Made by a program: the position numbers and the translations under genes. Positions 57,338 to 64,000 of a DNA stretch of 64,000 nucleotides are shown piece after piece. Under the pieces are notes generated by a model. The model was not told where the DNA came from. It did no database searches and saw nothing but the letters and a program-made list of their open reading frames with translations. The stretch is from UTCFX2 sp963827155 (GTDB taxonomy: Bacteria > Chloroflexota > Anaerolineae > Anaerolineales > UBA4823), in NCBI GenBank assembly GCA_963827155.1, contig CAWGZV010000002.1, forward strand, positions 3,100,001 to 3,164,000, given 5' to 3'. Each line of letters opens with the position of its first letter. Position 1 is the stretch's first letter.

Positions 57338-58181
57338 TTAGCCCTTGAAGGGAGTGGTTTTCATCTCAGTGAACTTCTTCACCTGGGCGGTGATCGCCCT
57401 TTCGACGGGCAGGCGTTCCATGCTGGTTGCGCCGTAGAAGCCGTTCACACCCGGCATGCGCTTCATTGCCGCGCTGACATTCTCCGGCTCGTCGAATGGT
57501 CCACCGTGGCAGATCACCAGGATGTCTTTGCGGACTTTACGAGAGGCTTCAGCTATCCGCATGCGTGGTATCGATCGCATCGTCCATGGTCATCGCCACG
57601 GTCGCGCCGATCGTACCGCCGGTAGTCAGCCCGACATGCGCAACGATCATGTCTGCTCCGGCTCGCACCATTGCTTGCGCTTCATCTTCCGTGAAGCAGT
57701 AAGGGGTCGTCAGCAGATCCAGCTCATTCGCCAGGTGAACCATCTCAACTTCTTTGTCATACCCCAGCCCGGTGGCTTCCATATTTGCGCGCATCTTACC
57801 GTCAAAAAGTCCGACGGTGGGGAAGTTCTGTACGCCTGAGAAGCCGCTCTCTTTAACCTGCTTGAGGAACTGCGGCATCATCCGAAACGGGTCGGTCGCG
57901 TTGACACCCGCCAGGATGGGCGTGTGTTTCACAACCGGCAGCACTTCGCCAGCCATTTCCATCACAATCGCGTTGGCATCGCCGTAAGCAAACAGCCCGG
58001 TGATCGAAACTCGCCCCGCCATGCGGTAGCGCCCGGTATTGTAAATCACAATCAGATCGATGCCCCCGGATTCTTCGCACTTCGCCGAAATGCCTGTGCC
58101 GGCGCCGCCCCCGACAATCGGGATGCCAGCCTCGGCTTTCGCATACAATTTTTTCAGAATTTCCGCACGCGGTATTGCCAT
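57338..58181 (-). CDS. phosphoenolpyruvate hydrolase-like TIM-barrel protein (Tm-1 C-terminal half; frameshifted)
   Basis: About 280 residues when reframed. Start ATG 58181 with GGAGG eight bases upstream. AIPRAEILKKLYAKAEAGIP, IVGGGAGTGISAKCEESGG, IDLIVIYNTGRYRMAG and VAHVGLTTGGTIGA are typical of the family annotated 'phosphoenolpyruvate hydrolase', which is the C-terminal half of tomato Tm-1. The frame breaks near 57560 (after TMDDAIDTT) and resumes as RIAEASRKVRKDILVICHGG to 57338. Last gene of the second Liv operon, after its partner half. Confidence 0.85.
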
Positions 58182-58253
58182 GAGATTATCCTCCAGTTTT
58201 TTGTCTACTGATCTGTTCAGCCCGGAAAAATCAACCGGACCCAATTCGGCCGA

Positions 58254-59466
58254 TTATTTCTTCAGCATTTTCAGCAAAGCGTTTGCGACCATGCCCGAGA
58301 ATTCGGGGTCGTTGACGTCTTTGTCAGAAATCGTCACCGGGATGTCGCTCCGCAAATTGCTCTTCAGCGCATCCACAAATGCCTGGTTCGCTTCGGGCCA
58401 CCAAAACGGCTTATCGGGGAAATCGATCTCAGAGAAGCCTCCCATCGGGATAAATACCGCTACCGGACCACTTGCAAGGTTGAGCTTCTCGGCGAAGATC
58501 TCACCCATCCGTGCATTCTCTTCAAGGTTGGTTCGCATCAGGGTCACATTTGGGTTCCAGCGGTAGAAAAGTCGGTCTTTGAATTTATCGGGAACGGTCT
58601 CAGGCGCCCAGAAGTTGCACATATCGATGCAGGCTGGGGTGACCACCTGCGGCACACCGCTCTTCGCTGCCGCTTCCAGCCGGGTGGATCCAGCGCTCAG
58701 CACCCCACCGCAGACTTCGTCCGCCCATTCTGTGGTCGTCATATCGAGCACGCCTGCAAAATAACCGCTCTCCACCAGGCTTTCCATGGTCTTTCCACCA
58801 GTGCCGGTGGCATGGAAGACCAGGACCTCATATCCATTTTCTTCCAGCAACTGGCGGGCATGATCCACGGCGCGGGTCGTGTTCCCAAACATGGAAGCCG
58901 CGATCAGCGGTTTTTCCTCAAAAGCTGTTGGGGCTTCACCGGTCACCATCCCGCAGATCGCCCCAGCCGCGTTGGCGAAGATCGTCCGGCTGATCCGGTT
59001 CAATCCAGATACATCGACGATCGAGGGCATCATCGTGATATCTGTAGTGCCTACGTAAGCGCTTGTATCGCCTGATGCAACCGTGGTTACCATCAGCTTT
59101 GGAAAACCGACGGGCAGTGCGCGCATCGCGCTGGTGCCCATCACCGTGCCCCCGCCGCCTCCCATCGAGATGATCCCATCGATCTTGCCCTGCTTCATAG
59201 AGCTTTTTTACCACTGCCGCCGCCCCTCGCACCATTACCGACATAGCTTCCCCTCGGTCGCGCTGTGCAATCAGGTCGGCGAGCGAAGTACCGCCTGCAT
59301 CTGCCACCTCAGCGGCAGATACCTGCGGTTGGTAGAGCGGTTCTTCCAGCACCCCAACATTGACCGTAAGCGTTTTACAGCCTCTTTTTTCGATTTCAGC
59401 CTTTAGAAAAGCAAATTCCAGCCCTTTCGTATCCAGAGCCCCAATGATGCAGATTGTTTTCGCCAT
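58254..59466 (-). CDS. UPF0261 / Tm-1-like ATP-binding protein (frameshifted)
   Basis: About 403 residues when reframed. Start ATG 59466 with GGAGGG upstream. AKTICIIGALDTKGLEFAFL is the UPF0261 N-terminus; MGGGGGTVMGTSAMRALPVG, KLMVTTVASGDTSAYVGTTD and VFHATGTGGKTME form the nucleotide-binding core. Near 59200 a GGG run carries an extra base (KKLYEAG joins to KIDGIISMGG). This is the N-terminal half of Tm-1-type proteins; the C-terminal half follows as a separate gene. Uncorrected, its N-terminus appears fused to LivF. Confidence 0.87.
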
Positions 59467-59477
59467 CAAGATCCCTC

Positions 59478-60207
59478 CTATACGCCCAAATATTTTTGGC
59501 GCAGCTCCAGGTTTTCCAGGAATGCCACTGCGTCCGAATTCGAAGACGGTCTTGCCGCTCAAGAGAATATACACACGTTCAGCCAACGCTTCGGCCACGT
59601 GGATGTTCTGCTCGACCAGCAAGATCGCGATATTCGATTTCAACAATTCTCGGCAAATCTCAATCACCCGATCGACCGCTACAGGCGACAGGCCTTCGGA
59701 AGGCTCATCCAGCAAGATGAGCTCCGGATTCGTCACCAGGGCTCGGCCGATCGCAAGCATCTGCTGTTCGCCGCCAGACAGCCGGGCGCCGCTGAGCTTG
59801 CGGCGTTCGGCCAGCTCAGGGAACATCTCAAACACTTTCTTTGGGGTCCAATAATTCGATCCATTTTTCCCTTTTCGATACGTCAAAGTGAGATGTTCCT
59901 CAACCGAAAGAGAAGGGAAGAGCCGCCTGCCCTGCGGGACATAACCCAGCCCCATGCTGGCGATATCAAAGGGCTTTAATCCGGAAATTTCACGGCTGTT
60001 CCATTCGATGGCTCCACTTCGCGGCGGGGTCAGCCCCATGATCGAGCGCAGCAGGGTCGTTTTTCCCATCCCGTTGCGCCCCAGCACAGCGACGCATTCT
60101 TCTCCAACCATCAATGAGACCCCTTGCAGCACATGGCTTTCACCGTAATAGGCATGCAGATCGCTAACAGACAGCAGATGATGCTTGATGGTCTCCGTTT
60201 CAGGCAT
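59478..60207 (-). CDS. livF: branched-chain amino acid ABC ATPase LivF, second system (frameshifted)
   Basis: About 242 residues. Walker A GRNGMGKTT, signature LSGGEQQMLAIGRALV, Walker B LILLDEPSEGL, VEQNI. Near 59543 a GG pair carries one G too many: removing it gives DAVAFLENLELRQKYLGV and a stop at 59478, a normal LivF end. Start ATG 60207 lies inside the livG stop region (8-base overlap). Confidence 0.9.
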
Positions 60208-60963
60208 ACGAACTCCCTAGATAGACCTGTTGCACTTCATGATTTGACTTGATTTCGGCCGGTGTGCCTTCCGCGATCACCGAACCGCGGTGCAGCACAG
60301 TAATCCGGTCTGCCAGCTCCAGGACGATCTCCATGTCGTGCTCGATCAGAACTAATGAAATATCAGCCGGAAGGTTCCGGATCAGTCCGGTCAGCACGAT
60401 CCGCTCGGAAGGAGAAAGCCCCGCAGCCGGCTCGTCCAGCATGATCAGGCGCGGCCGCATCGCAATGGCCATCCCGACTTCAAGCTGGCGCTGCAAGCCG
60501 TGGGAAATCTCTGAGACCTTTTTATCCAGGTGATCCAGCAGTCCAACTTGCTCCGCCACCTGCCGCGCCAATCTCGGACATCATCGTAATTCTTCCATAA
60601 TTTTATAAACTGGAACGCAATTTTTTTGTTCGCTCCACCCGCCAGGAAAAGGTTTTCTTCGACCGTCAGGGCCAAAAAGAGCTGCGATATCTGGTATGTT
60701 CGCCCTAAACCCAGCTTTGCACGCTCCTGCACAGATTTATGGGTGATATCCGTTCCAAAGATCTCAATTTTTCCTTCATCTGCCGGCAGCTCACCGGCTA
60801 TCAGGTTAAACAGGGTGGTCTTTCCAGCGCCATTCGGCCCGATCAGAGCACGTCGTTCACCAATTGGGACAAAGAGATTTGTTGAGCGTACGGCATGAAC
60901 GCCTCCAAAGCTCTTGGAAATCGATGTTACGGCGAGGGCATGCATCTGATCGGGCTTTTCCAT
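60200..60963 (-). CDS. livG: branched-chain amino acid ABC ATPase LivG, second system (frameshifted)
   Basis: About 254 residues. Walker A GPNGAGKTT; signature in ISHGLQRQLEVGMAIAM; Walker B LIMLDEPAAGL; IEHDM. Start ATG 60963 with GGAG seven bases upstream. Near 60570 a TT pair seems one base short; adding T links YDDVRD to LARQVAEQVGLLDHLDKK. Ends VYLGSSYA. Confidence 0.9.
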
Positions 60964-60995
60964 TACTTTACTCCTGCAAAAACGCTATTCAGTGA

Positions 60996-62450
60996 CTACT
61001 GGCCAAAGGGCACGAATTCGTACCCGCCGCCCTGCAGCATTTCCGCCGGGAGCTCGGAGCACACCCCGGTTGGGTAGGTGTTCCCGTCAGGCGGCTGTGC
61101 CATGTAGAGCTCTGGATCATAGGGGCCGAATTGAGAAACGTTCTTTACCGTGAAGAGGCCTTTGTTGAAGAGCACGCCGGCGTCATCCACTGCGACCTCT
61201 CGGATATAGACGTTCTCGACCGCGGCATGCCAGGTCGGGTCCATGGTGACGGGGCCGCGCGGATCCGCAGTCATGGTCGACTTTCAACATCTCATCCACC
61301 AGTGCGGTCTTGTCAGAGACATCGCCGCTCGCGCGCTTCAATCGCTTTCAAGATCATTTTCATCGAGGAATATGCGAAGGCAGAAGCCGCCGATGGGACA
61401 TGATCCCAGCGCGCTTGTGAAAGCATCGCGGAAGGCAACCCATTCCGGAGTCGCCATATCATCAGTGGTGTGATGGGCTGAAAGCGAGCCAACGATTGCC
61501 GCCGGCATCGAATCCAGGTCGGGTTTTTCGAAAGTGTTAGACTGCCCGACGAGTTTGATCTTATCCAGCATCCCAAGCTCAACGAACTGCTTGATGAAGT
61601 TCACTGCGTCGCCGCCGGCACCGTTGTAGTAGACCGCGTCAAAGCCCTTATCCAGGGGGATGGAGGCAATCATCGAGGAGAAATCAGAAGTCGAGCCAGG
61701 GGGGAACCATACGCTCTCAACTGTCTCACCGCCGCCGCGGCAGAAGCCGCGGATGAAACCGCCGCCTTCATTCCACGGGAATGAGTAATCCTCGCCGATC
61801 TGGTAGATCTTCTTGAAACCCTTCTCCTTCGCTAACCAGTAGCCGAACACATCTTGAGCCTGAGCGCCGGTCCAGGTGGCGCGTACGATCATCGGATAGA
61901 ACGCCCGCATGGTCATATCTTCGGAGGCTGAGTACATCGGGATCACGGGGATGTTCTTGTCTTTCATGTAGTCGCCGACCGTCAGACCTTCATCGCCCGA
62001 TACCAAACCGGTCAGGATATCAATCTTGTCCTGCTCTACCAGCTTCTTGGCCTTCGTTACTGCCTGTTCGTTGTCCAATTGGTCGTCTTCATAGATCACG
62101 GTGATCTTCTTGCCTGCGACCTCATAGTTGTACTCCTCCAGCGCAAGCTCGGCGCCTTCTTTCTGCATCGTGCCGAAAGAGGAGAACACACCGGTGAACG
62201 CACTGATGAAGCCAATCTTGACCTCTCCAGCAGGCTCCGCCGGAGCTTCAGTGGCTGCTGGAGCCGGAGCTTCGGTTTCCACCGGAGCTTCGGGCGCGGG
62301 TGCTTCTTCAGTTTCTGCTGGAGCTTCGGGCGCCGGCGCTTCCTCGGTCGCTGCAGGCTCGGCAGGCAGCTGAGTTGGCTGGGCGCACGCAGTGAGCAGC
62401 ATAGCTGCCATGATGATCACTGAAAGGACTTTAAACCATTTACTAGACAT
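60996..62450 (-). CDS. livK: branched-chain amino acid-type substrate-binding lipoprotein, second system (three frame breaks)
   Basis: About 484 residues when reframed. Signal with lipobox LLTAC at residues 18-22, then a Pro/Ala/Glu/Thr-rich repeated tether (residues 25-73), then a type I binding fold (VKIGFISAFTGVFSSFGTMQ, KEGAELALEEYNYEVAGKKI). The frame is lost at about 61400 (DAF to QARWDHVPSAASAFAY), about 61325 (IEARER to GDVSDKTALVDEML) and about 61275 (LKVD to TMTADPRGPVTMD), ending QGGGYEFVPFGQ at 60996. Sits between livM and livG, an unusual place for the binding protein. Confidence 0.85.
62222..62378 (-). repeat. low-complexity Ala/Pro/Glu repeat in the binding-protein gene
   Basis: In-frame repeats of a GAAGCTCCGGC-like unit encode EEAPAPEAPAET, EEAPAPEAPVET, EAPAPAATEAP: a lipoprotein tether lifting the binding domain off the membrane. 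Confidence 0.8.
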
Positions 62451-62535
62451 TTCATCTTCTCCTTATATTGAATGGGTTAACAGACCAGATCGATTTACAA
62501 GTTAATGAGTTTGTCTATTTTCCTCCTTTCTATCG

Positions 62536-63531
62536 TCACTCTCGCTGCTCTTCTTTAGGTTTAAAGAGCCGGAGCAGACCTGAAAACTTACCCTGTTTTT
62601 GCATAGAATCCAGGAAACCCAATATTCCGGTTGGTGAGAACAGCACCGTCACCACAAAGATAATCCCGATAACGGTGTTGTAACGCTCAGTGACCTGGCT
62701 GATGAGCACATCTAACCAGACCGCGATTACCGTTCCAACAATTGGACCCCAGAAGTAACTCGCCCCTCCAAGGATGACCATCAGCAAGACCCAGATCATG
62801 CGGCTGAGCTGCATCGTAGTCGGGGTGATCACCCCGGTATTGTAAGTCGCCAGGATCCCTCCGATGCCCGCATAAACGGCTGCGATCAGGAACGCGACCA
62901 CCCGGATCCAGTAAACTGGATACCCCAACGCTGCCATGCGCTTGATACTTTCGCACATTCCATTAAACATCAGCCCAAAGGGCGAATGCACGATCCGCCA
63001 AAGGACAAATTGGGCGATTCCGAAGGCCGCCAGCGCCGCCCAATAAAAATACTTCGTGTCGTTGAAATCGATCCCGTAGATCATAAAAGGCCGGATCCCG
63101 CGGATGCCTGCCCAACCGTGGAGCAAGGTTGTGTTCTGCAGGGCAAAGGCGAAAACAACCTGTCCAAAAGCCAGCGTGATCATCAGGAAAACGATCCCCT
63201 GAGTGCGGTTGGCAATCAGCCCAAATATCAGCGCAAAAATCAGCACCAGCCCAATCGCCATTAAATCTGCCAGGGGAAAAGGGATGCCGCGTTCGAAACC
63301 GAATAATCCGATCCCGTAGCCGGCGATCCCAAAGAATGCCGCCTGGGTCAGGCTCACCATCCCTCCCTGCCCAATGAGGAAGCCTGTAGAAACCGCCAGG
63401 AAACCGAAGTAAATGATGCGGATGAATGTGGTGATCGTATATTGGCTGGCGTAAAGCGGAAGGAATACCAGCGCCAGGACAACCGCTGTGCTCAAAATAA
63501 TCTTCAAATAGCTGCCTCTGGCAGTTCTCAT
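62536..63531 (-). CDS. livM: branched-chain amino acid ABC permease LivM, second system
   Basis: 331 residues, about nine membrane segments. GFLIGQGGMVSLTQAAFFGI replaces the usual SVGHA hallmark but keeps the spacing; coupling loop VILGGASYFWGPIVG. Overlaps the livH gene by 4 bases. Ends with a charged tail (KPKEEQRE). Confidence 0.92.
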   Translation of the reverse strand: MRTARGSYLKIILSTAVVLALVFLPLYASQYTITTFIRIIYFGFLAVSTGFLIGQGGMVSLTQAAFFGIAGYGIGLFGFERGIPFPLADLMAIGLVLIFALIFGLIANRTQGIVFLMITLAFGQVVFAFALQNTTLLHGWAGIRGIRPFMIYGIDFNDTKYFYWAALAAFGIAQFVLWRIVHSPFGLMFNGMCESIKRMAALGYPVYWIRVVAFLIAAVYAGIGGILATYNTGVITPTTMQLSRMIWVLLMVILGGASYFWGPIVGTVIAVWLDVLISQVTERYNTVIGIIFVVTVLFSPTGILGFLDSMQKQGKFSGLLRLFKPKEEQRE

Positions 63532-64000
63532 AACTTCCTCCCAAACAGCCCCTGCGGTCGGATCGACAGCACGATTGCCATCGGAATAAAGATCAGAAAA
63601 TAAGCATATTGTGGGGCATATGCCAGGCCAAATGAAATTATCTGCCCGAGGATCAAAGAGCTGACCACGGCGCCCAACAGGCTGCCCATCCCGCCCAGGA
63701 TGATCACCACCAGGGAGTAGATCAGGATGATGTTATCGCCTCCGGGGCTGAGCTGAAGGTAAGAGCCACCAAGCACCCCAGCCAGGCCCCCTAGGAGCGC
63801 CGAGAGGACAAATACAGCCGAGTAGATTACCGATATATTGACACCCAAGGCGCTGATCGTCTCCCGGTCATCCACGCCAGCCCGCACCGCTGCGCCAAGC
63901 TTCGTTTTATAAAGCAGCAGCCACAAGAAGATCGCTAGCACGATCGCAATCCCCATCATCACGAACCTGAACCCCGGATAGGTCACGCCCAGCAGCTTGA
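63528..64000 (-). CDS. livH: branched-chain amino acid ABC permease LivH, second system (C-terminal part)
   Basis: Runs off the right edge; about 157 residues seen. KTKLGAAVRAGVDDRETISA, LGGLAGVLGGSYLQLSPGGD and VVIILGGMGSLLGAVV (coupling loop) are LivH-type. End LFGRKL. Confidence 0.9.
   Translation of the reverse strand, partial: KLLGVTYPGFRFVMMGIAIVLAIFLWLLLYKTKLGAAVRAGVDDRETISALGVNISVIYSAVFVLSALLGGLAGVLGGSYLQLSPGGDNIILIYSLVVIILGGMGSLLGAVVSSLILGQIISFGLAYAPQYAYFLIFIPMAIVLSIRPQGLFGRKL

Noticed and set aside
58936..60207. Apparent LivF-UPF0261 fusion protein
   Set aside because: The join exists only because of a one-base break near 59543; the corrected LivF ends at 59478 and UPF0261 has its own ribosome site and ATG at 59466.

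Overview
The window looks like a chromosomal segment of a Chloroflexota bacterium, probably class Anaerolineae. Grounds: moderately high GC, single-gene and short-operon layout, multi-GAF hybrid kinases, two Liv-type branched-chain amino acid ABC systems, a vitamin B12-type mutase and a ubiquitin-like operon of a kind predicted before in Chloroflexi. The taxonomy is inferred; there is no rRNA here. No phage, insertion sequence, CRISPR array or origin was seen.

Layout. 1-2.3 kb (minus): M19 dipeptidase start, MutY, a small barrel protein, an MBL-fold hydrolase. 2.5-3.8 kb: a lectin-fold-like protein and a tRNA-Phe/Gly/Cys cluster with a near-consensus promoter and a two-way terminator. 3.8-15 kb: orphan response regulator, aspartase/fumarase-type lyase, imidazolonepropionase, HD hydrolase, inositol-phosphatase-like enzyme, SurE, an SLC13-like carrier, class II aldolase, DinB-like protein, tRNA-Arg. 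15-25 kb: a large membrane-anchored coiled-coil protein, HtpG, a HEPN/MNT pair, a DUF1786 protein, methylmalonyl-CoA mutase and epimerase. 25-37 kb: a CUT1 sugar ABC transporter, a complete LivKHMGF operon, alanine racemase and a two-subunit CoA-transferase. 37-45 kb (minus): the most notable locus. 45-57 kb: a URO-D family protein, a shikimate-dehydrogenase-like enzyme and a ~3,340-residue TPR/13-GAF hybrid histidine kinase. 57-64 kb (minus): a second Liv operon joined to the two separate halves of a Tm-1-like protein.

The standout is a six-gene operon at 38,076-44,894. It encodes a full ubiquitin-like conjugation set: a stand-alone YukD-like ubiquitin-like protein (Ubl), a Ubl-E2 fusion with an HPN motif and catalytic-type cysteine, a JAB/JAMM peptidase with all metal ligands, and an E1 whose N-terminus is a GntR-type winged helix and whose C-terminus, after four membrane segments, is a RING-like zinc domain. 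Two membrane partners (FHA and vWA) follow. Upstream lies a strong sigma70-like promoter with a 27-bp palindrome carrying the GntR/FadR core TGGTCAGACCA over the expected transcription start. I infer an autoregulated, membrane-tethered protein-modification system.

At least 14 genes are broken by single-base frame shifts, mostly in short homopolymers, and all read well once reframed. This points to indel errors of a long-read assembly rather than gene decay. The ubiquitin-like operon is free of them.
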